Positions 32,717 through 39,747 of a DNA stretch of 39,747 nucleotides are shown one piece after another; the stretch's first letter is position 1; every line of letters begins with the position of its first letter. A model generated the notes under the pieces. It did not search any database, had not been told where the DNA came from, and saw nothing but the letters and a program-made list of their open reading frames with translations. Source of the stretch: CAZRIE01 sp964600075 (GTDB lineage Bacteria > Bacteroidota > Bacteroidia > Flavobacteriales > Flavobacteriaceae); the NCBI GenBank assembly GCA_964600075.1, contig CAZRIE010000032.1:1-39747 (forward strand). The letters run 5' to 3'. A program made the translations under genes and the position numbers.

Positions 32717-33565
32717 ATGGAATCCATTATCAATTACTTTGAGACCATACCTCCATTACACCGTTCGCTGATATTGGTCGTGGGCATCACTTTTTTTTGG
32801 TTGCTCGAAGGTACCGTTCCCCTTTTCAGATTTAACTACAAAAAATGGCGACATGCCCTTCCCAATCTTTTTTTTACGTTCACCACTATTATCGTAAATT
32901 TTGCCCTTGCATTTTTGTTGTTAGGAACGGCAGACTGGACGGTCACCAACGATTTCGGCATCATCAATTGGCTGCCTGAGATGCCTCTTTGGCTTTATGT
33001 AATATTAGGTGTGCTGCTTTTGGATTTTATAGGGGCTTACCTGGCCCATTTCGTCGAGCATAAGGTAAAACCCTTATGGATGATTCACCTCGTGCACCAC
33101 ACAGATCATAACGTCGATACGACCACGGCCAATCGCCACCATCCTTTAGAAAGTATGATACGATTTGTTTTTACCTTAACGGGTATTTTTATTATCGGTG
33201 TACCGATCGGTATCGTCATGTTATATCAATCGCTTTCTTTGGTGGCGACCCAGTTCAGTCATGCCAATATCAGACTGCCCCGTAGAATAGATGAAATACT
33301 GAGTTGGGTAATCGTTTCTCCTGATATGCATAAGGTACACCATCATTACAAGCTGCCATGCACAGATTCAAATTACGGGAATATCTTCGCTATTTGGGAC
33401 CGATTTTTCGGTACTTACCTGAAGTTTGACCGAGAGGCCATTGTCTACGGAGTCGATACTTTTCCCGACGAAGTAGAGAATGGAAGCATTGTTGGTCTAC
33501 TCAAACAACCCTTTCATAAATATCGCAGGCCGACGGTAGATTCATCCGAATTACCAATGGAATAG
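32717..33565 (+). CDS. Fatty acid hydroxylase / sterol desaturase-family membrane enzyme
   Basis: A 282-aa integral membrane di-iron oxygenase. The histidine clusters are HFVEH (H111, H115), HLVHHTDHN (H124, H127, H128, H131), HH (141-142), HANIRLP and HKVHHHY (about 210-216). They form the eight-histidine iron site of this superfamily. Four or five hydrophobic segments lie between. Substrate not deducible; relatives hydroxylate or desaturate lipids and carotenoid-like compounds. It stands alone. The tandem GATTACT repeat is upstream. Confidence 0.92.
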   Translation: MESIINYFETIPPLHRSLILVVGITFFWLLEGTVPLFRFNYKKWRHALPNLFFTFTTIIVNFALAFLLLGTADWTVTNDFGIINWLPEMPLWLYVILGVLLLDFIGAYLAHFVEHKVKPLWMIHLVHHTDHNVDTTTANRHHPLESMIRFVFTLTGIFIIGVPIGIVMLYQSLSLVATQFSHANIRLPRRIDEILSWVIVSPDMHKVHHHYKLPCTDSNYGNIFAIWDRFFGTYLKFDREAIVYGVDTFPDEVENGSIVGLLKQPFHKYRRPTVDSSELPME

Positions 33566-33756
33566 TTGTTGAAATGAGTCTGGTTAGCGCTGAGGTAGTG
33601 TAGCTAATTTGTAGATGAAAGTTACGATAGTGCAAAAAAATGTCTGTACAGAACTGGCGGTAATTCGAAAAATTCCCTTAAATTATGGTTTTAGCGTAAC
33701 GTTCTGTTCTAAAAACAAGCCTTGTTGTTTACAAATGTTTATTCATTCATCTGTAT

Positions 33757-34197
33757 ATGTTTTCAATTGTTTACCGATCTATTGCCTTGCCCCATTTCAA
33801 TCGGAATGAAATTAAACAAATGGTAAAAAAAGCGGTTGCTTTTAATAAAAAGGAAGACATCACAGGTTGTTTGCTTCATCACAATGGAAAATTCGTACAG
33901 CTCATTGAAGGTGAAAAAGAACTTGTAACTAGCCTCTATGGTCGAATTAAGGAAGACCATAGTCACAAGGATATTATCTTGCTAAATTCGGAACCTAGCC
34001 TCTTTCGCATGTTCAAGGAATGGAATATGATTTACAGTAATCTTGAAGATGATACGGAACGGGTGATTCAAAAGCGCTCTATTTTTGAAAGTATTTTTCA
34101 TGATTCTGAAGCTATTAGTACCCCGGGAAGGTCAAAATTGGTATTATGGCTTGAAGTAAACAAGCTCTTGAAGTTGGAAAGGGCAACAAAAATATAG
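33757..34197 (+). CDS. BLUF-domain blue-light photoreceptor
   Basis: A 146-aa stand-alone blue-light sensor that binds FAD. All photocycle residues are in place at a constant offset from AppA: Y6 (AppA Y21), N30 (N45), Q48 (Q63), W89 (W104) and M91 (M106). The core motif is DITGCLLHHNGKFVQLIEG. The C-terminal part (about 100-146) is a short helical cap with no output domain, so it must signal by protein contact. Upstream, 190 bp contain two TGTTTA steps (33726-33731 and 33736-33741), 10 bp apart, similar to the proteorhodopsin array, but this is weak evidence. No partner gene is adjacent. Confidence 0.92.
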   Translation: MFSIVYRSIALPHFNRNEIKQMVKKAVAFNKKEDITGCLLHHNGKFVQLIEGEKELVTSLYGRIKEDHSHKDIILLNSEPSLFRMFKEWNMIYSNLEDDTERVIQKRSIFESIFHDSEAISTPGRSKLVLWLEVNKLLKLERATKI

Positions 34198-34278
34198 CAG
34201 AGAAAACCTAGCAAAATAGTAGATTATTTGAAGTATCTCCCTCTTAGCTTTTTGAAATAGTTTTTGTTTTCAGAATGT

Positions 34279-35556
34279 TCAATAAAGTAAGTGTTTGGCC
34301 CTTATTTTTTTAAAATTTTCCAAATCATTTTGCCAAGTCACCTTAATTTCCTTTTCAGAAAGCCCGTTTTCAATTTGTTTTTGAAGTTCTTCGGTGCCGG
34401 CATGATTTGTAAACCCACTTTTGTTGAAGACTTGGCTCTTATCCTTGGCATTGATATAGGCGTCGATGAGCCATTGCAGCGAAACCTCGTTCATTCTTGA
34501 AATCTCGTTTAAATCTTTTCCAAAACACTTTTCACCTTGCAGTTTCGGGGTTTTAGACCCAAAATTAGGTTTTGGGGTATAACTGAAACTGTATTGGGTG
34601 CTATCTAGAAAAGACGCTCCGTAACGCTGAAACTGATATTCGGTACCGCGCCCCGCATTGATATTCGTTCCTTCAAAAAGCCCCAAACTTGGGTACAAAT
34701 TTATTGAGGTGTCATTTGGCAAATTTGGAGAAGGTCTTACTGGTAGACTATAAGAAGTTTCATGAGTCCAGTTTTCTAATGTAATGATGGTGAGCTCGGC
34801 TTTTTTACTATCCTTTAGCCATCCTTCTTTGTTGATCATTTGAGCGTATTCGCCAATGGTCATTCCGTAGACCAATGGTATTTCGGTCATTCCTAAGAAG
34901 CTTGTATGTGCTTTTTCCATAGTCGGGCCGTCTACATAATGGGCATTGGGGTTCGGGCGGTCTAAAACAATTATGGGTACCCTGTTTGCTGCGCAGGCTT
35001 CCATCACCAGTTGTAAGGTCGCGATATAGGTGTAGAAGCGTACACCGACATCTTGAATATCGAAAAGTACGATGTCTAGGTCTTTCATCTGCTCCGCCGT
35101 GGGCTTCCTGTTTTTTCCGTACAGGGAAATCAGGGGCAATCCCGTTTTGGCATCTACACCATCTTTTACTTTTTCACCTGCGTCGGCTGCTCCTCGAAAA
35201 CCATGTTCGGGGGCAAACACCTTTTTAATATCAACATCCAAGGAAATCAACGAATCGACAAGATGTGTATATAATAGTGATTCTAGCTTATCGGTTGCCG
35301 AAGCAGGATCCGTGTCCGTACTTTTGAATATGATACTGGTCTGGTTGGCGACCACACCCACTTTTTTGCCTAGTAAAGCCGGTAGATAAGAATCGGTTCG
35401 ATTGGCGGCAACTATAACAGGTTTTAGTATCACAGTGTCTTTTGAGACTGCCTCGGAATCGACTGTGGTTTTCTCGATTTTAGCCTTGTTTCCACAGGCA
35501 AGAAATACTAAAAACCAAATGAAAACTGTACTTTTGAACGACCTTAAAAATGCCAT
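34279..35556 (-). CDS. DUF1343 / NamZ-like exo-beta-N-acetylmuramidase lipoprotein
   Basis: A 425-aa lipoprotein (lipobox VFLAC, C21). The DUF1343 domain (about 55-425) has hallmark motifs GVVANQTS, FAPEHGFRGAADAGE, DIQDVGVRFYTYIATL, DRPNPNAHYVDGP and GTNINAGRGTEYQFQRYG. The characterised Bacillus member releases MurNAc from the non-reducing ends of peptidoglycan fragments, so a cell-wall recycling role is likely here (family inference). The start codon is only 3 nt from the start of the divergent permease gene, so each promoter lies in the other gene. Confidence 0.92.
   Translation of the reverse strand: MAFLRSFKSTVFIWFLVFLACGNKAKIEKTTVDSEAVSKDTVILKPVIVAANRTDSYLPALLGKKVGVVANQTSIIFKSTDTDPASATDKLESLLYTHLVDSLISLDVDIKKVFAPEHGFRGAADAGEKVKDGVDAKTGLPLISLYGKNRKPTAEQMKDLDIVLFDIQDVGVRFYTYIATLQLVMEACAANRVPIIVLDRPNPNAHYVDGPTMEKAHTSFLGMTEIPLVYGMTIGEYAQMINKEGWLKDSKKAELTIITLENWTHETSYSLPVRPSPNLPNDTSINLYPSLGLFEGTNINAGRGTEYQFQRYGASFLDSTQYSFSYTPKPNFGSKTPKLQGEKCFGKDLNEISRMNEVSLQWLIDAYINAKDKSQVFNKSGFTNHAGTEELQKQIENGLSEKEIKVTWQNDLENFKKIRAKHLLY
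35529..35536 (+). promoter_or_regulatory. -7 promoter element of the permease, inside the muramidase gene
   Basis: TACTTTTG matches TAnnTTTG and lies 23 nt before the TTG start at 35560. It lies within the first ten codons of the divergent gene and supports the TTG start. Confidence 0.5.
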
Positions 35557-35559
35557 AGA

Positions 35560-36801
35560 TTGAATTTTGAATATTTTTTGGCTAAGCGACTCATCAAAGG
35601 TGAGGCAAATAAAATTAGTATTTCTGCACCAATAATAAAAATAGCGATTGCAGCTATTACCTTGGGTATGGTGATGATGCTTATAGCTATTGGCACGGGT
35701 ATCGGTCTAAAGTACAAAATACGTGAAAAAGTAGCTGCCTTTAACGGGCATATTCAGATTTCAAATTACGATAACAATGCCTCTGATGTATCTGTGGTGC
35801 CCGTTTCCTTAGAACAGGAATTTTACCCGGAGTTCACAACAATAGAAGGTATTTCACATGTGCAAGCGGTTGCCAACAAGGGAGGTATCATCCGTACCGA
35901 AGATACTTTTGAGGGTATTTTGGCAAAGGGCGTTGGCAGCGACTACAACTGGTCGGTCTTTGAAGAGTATATTGTCGATGGCAAATTGCCCGATTATAGT
36001 GGTGAGCTGAACGAACAGGTTCTGATGTCACGACTAATGGCAAATCGTTTGCAACTAAAAACAGGTGATGATTTCTATGCTTTTTTTCTGAAGGATGGCG
36101 ATGTTTCAAAAATGCCCAACCAGCGCAGGTTTACGATTACAGGATTATATGATAGCGGTTTTGAAGAATTCGATGGTCTTTATCTTTTTACGGATATACG
36201 CCATATTCAACGAATGAACAAATGGGAGCCGAATCAAATCGGAAATTTTGAGGTCTTCTTGAACAGTTTCGATGATATCGATGCGAAGAGTAAGGAGATT
36301 TACGGTAAAACCGTGTCGACCTTAGATACACAGACTATAGTAAACAAGTATTACAAAATATTCGAGTGGATCAACCTGTTCGATTTTAATATTATACTCA
36401 TTATCGGTATTGTAATCATAGTTAGCGGGTTCAATATGATTACGGCTTTACTGGTCTTGATTCTGGAGCGTACCCAAATGATCGGCATTTTAAAGGCGCT
36501 CGGTTCGGCGAACTGGAGTATACGAAAAATCTTCTTGTACAGTGCCGCATACCTGATAGGCATCGGACTGCTATGGGGAAATATAATTGGCCTGGGCGCG
36601 CTATGGCTACAGCATAAATTTAAGATCTTAAAATTCCCGAACCCAAAGGAGTACTATATTGATTATATACCCATTCATATTGATTTTGCAACCGTTATCT
36701 TCTTAAATATTGGGGTCTTATTACTCTGCTTGCTTATGCTACTTGTGCCATCCTATATTATTACAAAGATTACTCCCGTGAAAGCTATCAAGTTTGAATA
36801 A
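35560..36801 (+). CDS. FtsX-like ABC transporter permease (LolC/E type)
   Basis: A 413-aa inner-membrane permease. It has one N-terminal helix (about 22-48), a large periplasmic MacB/LolE-type domain (about 50-265), and three more helices near 275-300, 325-350 and 375-400. The cytoplasmic turn between helices reads ERTQMIGILKALGSANWSIRKIF, the coupling helix that contacts the ATPase. The N-terminus LNFEYFLAKRLIKGEANKIS begins at a TTG at 35560 and matches the family start, and no ATG fits. The ATPase partner is not in the window. The role may be lipoprotein release or efflux. Confidence 0.88.
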   Translation: MNFEYFLAKRLIKGEANKISISAPIIKIAIAAITLGMVMMLIAIGTGIGLKYKIREKVAAFNGHIQISNYDNNASDVSVVPVSLEQEFYPEFTTIEGISHVQAVANKGGIIRTEDTFEGILAKGVGSDYNWSVFEEYIVDGKLPDYSGELNEQVLMSRLMANRLQLKTGDDFYAFFLKDGDVSKMPNQRRFTITGLYDSGFEEFDGLYLFTDIRHIQRMNKWEPNQIGNFEVFLNSFDDIDAKSKEIYGKTVSTLDTQTIVNKYYKIFEWINLFDFNIILIIGIVIIVSGFNMITALLVLILERTQMIGILKALGSANWSIRKIFLYSAAYLIGIGLLWGNIIGLGALWLQHKFKILKFPNPKEYYIDYIPIHIDFATVIFLNIGVLLLCLLMLLVPSYIITKITPVKAIKFE

Positions 36802-36892
36802 GGTAAAAAGTTTCTAATTTCTATAGTTTCCTGTTTCAAGTTTATAACCTATCAAATCTAAAACTTGAAACGAAAAACCTGAAATCAAATGT

Positions 36893-36900
36893 TATCTTTG
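36893..36900 (+). promoter_or_regulatory. -7 promoter element of the CBS-like gene (TAnnTTTG)
   Basis: TATCTTTG fits the consensus exactly, 5 nt before the ATG at 36906. A TTG lies 25 nt upstream, longer than the usual spacing. Confidence 0.5.
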
Positions 36901-36905
36901 CACTA

Positions 36906-37886
36906 ATGAACTACGCAAAAAATATACTCGAAACCATCGGCAATACACCTTTGGTAAAACTCAACAAATTGACGGCCGATCTGCCATGTCTGGTTCTTGC
37001 GAAATATGAAACGTTCAATCCGGGCAATTCTGTTAAAGACCGTATGGCCCTTCAGATGATAGCGGATGCAGAAGAAGCAGGAGTTCTTAAACCTGGAGGA
37101 ACGATAGTCGAGGGAACTTCGGGCAATACGGGTATGGGGCTTGCCTTGGCAGCGACAATCAAGGGATATCGTCTTATTTGTGTCATGAGTGAAAAACAAT
37201 CTAAAGAAAAGGTTGATATTTTGAGGGCTATGGGCAGTGAAGTACATGTCTGCCCTACCGATGTGGAACCTGATGATCCTCGCAGTTATTATTCTACGGC
37301 GAGGCGATTGGCAAAAGAGATTCCGGGAGCTTGGTACGTAAACCAATATGATAACCCGAGCAATTGCAAGGCCCATTATAAAACTACCGGCCCTGAAATT
37401 TGGGAACAGACCGGAGGTAAGATTACCCATTTCGTGGTAGGTGTGGGTACGGGCGGCACCATATCGGGCGTCGGTTCGTATTTGAAGCAAAAAAATCCGA
37501 AAATTAAAATTTGGGGGGTCGATACCTATGGATCCGTTTTTAAAAAATATCACGAAACCGGCATTTTTGACCAGAATGAAATCTATCCGTATATAACAGA
37601 GGGTATTGGTGAAGACATTCTGCCCAAAAACGTGAATTTTGATATCATCGATGGTTTTACGAAAGTGACGGATAAAGATGCTGCCATATATACCCAGCGC
37701 CTGGCCAAAGAAGAGGCCATGTTTTTGGGTAACTCTGCAGGTGCGGCCATAAAAGGAGTACTACAGCTCAAGGAACATTTTACCGATAACGATGTGGTCG
37801 TGGTCTTGTTCCATGATCATGGTAGCCGTTACGTTGGTAAAATGTTTAATGATGATTGGATGAAAGAAAAAGGGTTTTTAGAATAG
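36906..37886 (+). CDS. PLP-dependent cystathionine beta-synthase / cysteine synthase family enzyme
   Basis: A 326-aa fold-type II PLP enzyme. K44 (NPGNSVKDRMA) binds PLP; the phosphate loop is GTSGNTG (70-76); a second glycine loop is GVGTGGTISGVG. The middle segment (DPRSYYSTARRLAKEIPGAW, then NQYDNPSNCKAHYKTTGPEIW) and the end (FNDDWMKEKGFL) are closer to cystathionine beta-synthase than to CysK, though the heme and regulatory CBS domains are absent. It may make cystathionine or cysteine from serine-type substrates. The next gene starts 11 nt later and is probably cotranscribed. Confidence 0.9.
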   Translation: MNYAKNILETIGNTPLVKLNKLTADLPCLVLAKYETFNPGNSVKDRMALQMIADAEEAGVLKPGGTIVEGTSGNTGMGLALAATIKGYRLICVMSEKQSKEKVDILRAMGSEVHVCPTDVEPDDPRSYYSTARRLAKEIPGAWYVNQYDNPSNCKAHYKTTGPEIWEQTGGKITHFVVGVGTGGTISGVGSYLKQKNPKIKIWGVDTYGSVFKKYHETGIFDQNEIYPYITEGIGEDILPKNVNFDIIDGFTKVTDKDAAIYTQRLAKEEAMFLGNSAGAAIKGVLQLKEHFTDNDVVVVLFHDHGSRYVGKMFNDDWMKEKGFLE

Positions 37887-37897
37887 ATTTCATAAAC

Positions 37898-38677
37898 ATG
37901 ATTTTATTAAGGAATAAAAATCAGGAAGTAAAAATCGATGCCGGTGAACTCGTTGGCTATCAAGTTGATGGGCATGAAAATATCCATCAAAAGGGTAGTC
38001 CGGGCTGGCGCAGTGCCGATACCGAAATGTTTCCGGTTATTGGTCCTACGGCAGAGGCAGGTTTTCATGTGCAGACCCCACGTGATATTGCCGTTCAAGA
38101 TCAGCATGGGCTGCTACGTGAATTGGAGTATGAACTTGTGACGCAATCGAAAACGGAGGCTGTTTTTGAAAAAATGTATAAAGCCAGAACTCCGGTACCT
38201 AACTCAAAATTCCCCAAAAAATCTAACAAGCAATTTTTATTCTGGACATATGATTTTGGTTTTCAAAAGCGGTTTGAGTTGACATCGAACGGACTTGAAA
38301 TTACATTTACGATTTCCGGAGCGCGCGATACGCCTTATATGCTTGGGTATCATCCTGCGTTTAAATTGTATTCGGAAAATCCTGAAATCGTTGCTGGCGA
38401 TAAAACAATTTCCCTTGAAGAGATAATAGCAATCGGTAGTAGGGCTTTGCAAATTGCCGATTGTGACGAAATCCTTTTAAAAGACAAAAAGCAGCTCCGT
38501 ATAAAAACAGATGGTTTCAATAATTTTATGCTTTGGACGGAAGTACCGAACATGGTCTGCATCGAACCGATTACTTTTTATCCTTATGCGGTGGAGCAAA
38601 AGAATTTACACGAGGGCTTTCAGTTTTTAAAAGATTCGGAGCAGGTTTTTAAAGTCCATATTGGGGTCGATGAATAG
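37898..38677 (+). CDS. Aldose 1-epimerase-family protein (LacX-like)
   Basis: A 259-aa galactose-mutarotase-like beta-sandwich protein that should interconvert alpha and beta sugar anomers. The early segment ENIHQKGSPGWRSADTEMFPVIG and VQDQHGLLRELEYEL fit the LacX subgroup; H in QHG is a likely catalytic residue, and a second histidine lies in LGYHPAFKL. The glutamate base is likely in CIEPITFYPYA. Start at the ATG at 37898; the frame is open upstream only through the previous gene's end. Confidence 0.88.
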   Translation: MILLRNKNQEVKIDAGELVGYQVDGHENIHQKGSPGWRSADTEMFPVIGPTAEAGFHVQTPRDIAVQDQHGLLRELEYELVTQSKTEAVFEKMYKARTPVPNSKFPKKSNKQFLFWTYDFGFQKRFELTSNGLEITFTISGARDTPYMLGYHPAFKLYSENPEIVAGDKTISLEEIIAIGSRALQIADCDEILLKDKKQLRIKTDGFNNFMLWTEVPNMVCIEPITFYPYAVEQKNLHEGFQFLKDSEQVFKVHIGVDE

Positions 38678-38686
38678 TCATTACTA

Positions 38687-39319
38687 ATGAAAGATAAACT
38701 AGAAATACATTATGGCTATCTTTTTGAAGATGCACTTTTAGAGGAAATAGCCTCTATTGGTATTCGAAAATATGTTCTGCAGGGAACCATGATCATTGAT
38801 ATCGGTGAACTTATTTCCCATATGCCGTTACTACTCGAAGGCGCAATAAAGATTTTACGTGAGGATGAGCAGGGCGATGAGCTTCTACTTTACTTTTTGG
38901 AGAAAGGCGATAGCTGCGCCATGACTTTTTCGTGTTGCTTAGGGAGGCATAAAAGCGAGATTCGGGCCGTTGCCGAAAGTAATACCGAGCTGTTGATGCT
39001 ACCTGTAGAAAAAATGGAAATCTGGATGGCGAAATACCGAACTTGGCGCCAATTCATTTTAGATAGTTACCATACCCGTATGTTAGAACTTTTGGAAACC
39101 GTAGATACCCTTGCCTTTATGCGTATGGACGAGCGCCTGCTCAAGCATCTGCAAGACAAGGCCAAGGTAAACCATGATGATTGCATTCAGACTACGCACC
39201 AAGAGATCGCTTACGACCTGAATACGTCCCGCGTCGTAATTTCCCGTTTGTTAAAAAAGTTGGAAAATGAAAAAAAAATTGAGATGCACCGTAACCGTAT
39301 TAAAATTTTGGAGCTGTAG
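38687..39319 (+). CDS. Crp/Fnr-family transcription regulator
   Basis: A 210-aa regulator with a cyclic-nucleotide-type sensor domain (about 10-115) and a C-terminal HTH_Crp winged helix (about 150-208, with TTHQEIAYDLNTSRVVISRLLKKLE). Cysteines in the sensor are C77, C82 and C83 (SCAMTFSCCLG); they do not form the classical FNR cluster but could sense redox. It lies 9 nt after the epimerase gene. The effector cannot be told from the sequence. Confidence 0.9.
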   Translation: MKDKLEIHYGYLFEDALLEEIASIGIRKYVLQGTMIIDIGELISHMPLLLEGAIKILREDEQGDELLLYFLEKGDSCAMTFSCCLGRHKSEIRAVAESNTELLMLPVEKMEIWMAKYRTWRQFILDSYHTRMLELLETVDTLAFMRMDERLLKHLQDKAKVNHDDCIQTTHQEIAYDLNTSRVVISRLLKKLENEKKIEMHRNRIKILEL

Positions 39320-39446
39320 TGAATAGCGTTCTATTTATAAAAGTGAACTCTTTTAAACTTGTTCAGCAAACCCAAGAACAATAGAAATACCTATTACTAT
39401 CAGAATCCGGGCAGTTCTTAATAAACTGATATCCAGTTAAAAATAG

Positions 39447-39747
39447 CTTTTTCTAATTGATGGTCTTGGCGCAATTTTAATCTCTTTTTGTTTGGCTTCA
39501 ATTCTAGCCCAGTTTGAAAGCACATTTGGAATGCCAAAAACATACTTAATGTTTGGGCTGCAGCCGCTCGTATATTCGCTGTTTATTCTTTGTGCTGTTA
39601 TTTGTTTGTCACGTAGAGTAGAAGCCTTTATTTGAAGGGTATTTCGGCAGCCAATCTTCTCAATTTGGACTACGATTGTACTGGGCTTTTTGTATTACCA
39701 AAGTCTTACTGTTTTGGGGCTAAGGTATTTTTGCTTGAGCTCATTGT
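39447..39747 (+). pseudogene. Relic of a small membrane protein, cut by the window edge
   Basis: One frame reads LFLIDGLGAILISFCLASIL, AQFESTFGMPKTYLMFGLQP, then LVYSLFILCAVICLSRRVEA and FI, followed by a TGA. After it come RVFRQPIFSIWTTIVLGFLY and YQSLTVLGLRYF; a shift then gives FLLELI in another frame at the edge. The series of hydrophobic helices matches, in my memory, a small uncharacterised flavobacterial membrane protein family. The TGA and the frameshift make it a pseudogene. Confidence 0.5.

Noticed and set aside
33615..33809. Small + strand frame before the BLUF gene
   Set aside because: It overlaps the BLUF start in another frame, has no signal or domain, and is rich in unlikely cysteines.
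39360..39445. Minus-strand 28-codon hydrophobic frame (RTARILIVIGISIVLGFAEQV)
   Set aside because: It looks like a membrane helix at a protein end, but it is closed upstream by a stop, and I cannot match a family or link it to a longer relic.

Overview
The window looks like a chromosomal stretch from a marine member of the Flavobacteriaceae (Bacteroidota). Supporting signs are: a flavobacterial-type green-absorbing proteorhodopsin with its retinal-forming partner; FecR and STN-TonB receptor genes under an ECF sigma factor; many lipoproteins with short Bacteroidota-type lipoboxes; and TAnnTTTG promoter elements just ahead of start codons (ffh, the MFS gene, queE, the YkgJ gene, the FtsX-like permease, the CBS-like gene). 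I see no rRNA, tRNA, CRISPR array, intact insertion sequence or prophage.

Layout. (1) 0-2 kb: proteorhodopsin and the retinal-forming dioxygenase gene blh, divergent, around a strikingly regular array of TGTTTAA sites. (2) 2-11 kb: a cation-chloride cotransporter-like permease, then a surface-signalling module of ECF sigma factor, GNAT enzyme, FecR anti-sigma factor and STN-type TonB receptor, with a divergent acidic repeat lipoprotein. The FecR gene and the lipoprotein gene share the same two-part promoter motif with identical spacing. (3) 11-14 kb: ffh and folD, with gene relics between and after them. (4) 14-23 kb: a carbohydrate-type catabolic region with an MFS permease, two secreted esterases, a DUF2306 membrane protein, a DUF1080 lipoprotein, a Gfo/Idh/MocA oxidoreductase and an aldo/keto reductase, interrupted by three decayed genes. 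(5) 23-29 kb: VOC protein, polysaccharide deacetylase, alpha/beta hydrolase divergent from an HxlR regulator, YitT membrane protein, a lipoprotein and a HerA/DUF853 ATPase. (6) 29-39.7 kb: queE, a zinc metalloprotease lipoprotein, a methyltransferase, a YkgJ cysteine-cluster protein, a fatty acid hydroxylase-family enzyme, a BLUF photoreceptor, a NamZ-like muramidase back to back with an FtsX-like permease, a CBS-like PLP enzyme, an aldose epimerase and a Crp/Fnr regulator.

Two themes stand out. First, regulation can be read from the DNA: the regular operator array between the two photobiology genes, the matching ECF promoters of the signalling module, and a palindrome next to the HxlR gene. 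The lipoprotein with four short repeats plus two lipocalin-like units is the best candidate for an undescribed partner of a TonB/FecR/ECF signalling system. Second, the region is littered with decayed genes: a TonB receptor tail, a four-helix-bundle protein, a histidine kinase end, DinB, a TfoX-like protein, a small secreted protein, a membrane protein, and possibly a GyrI-like protein. Several keep both gene ends and have lost the middle. All functional names rest on motif recognition by eye; no database search was run.
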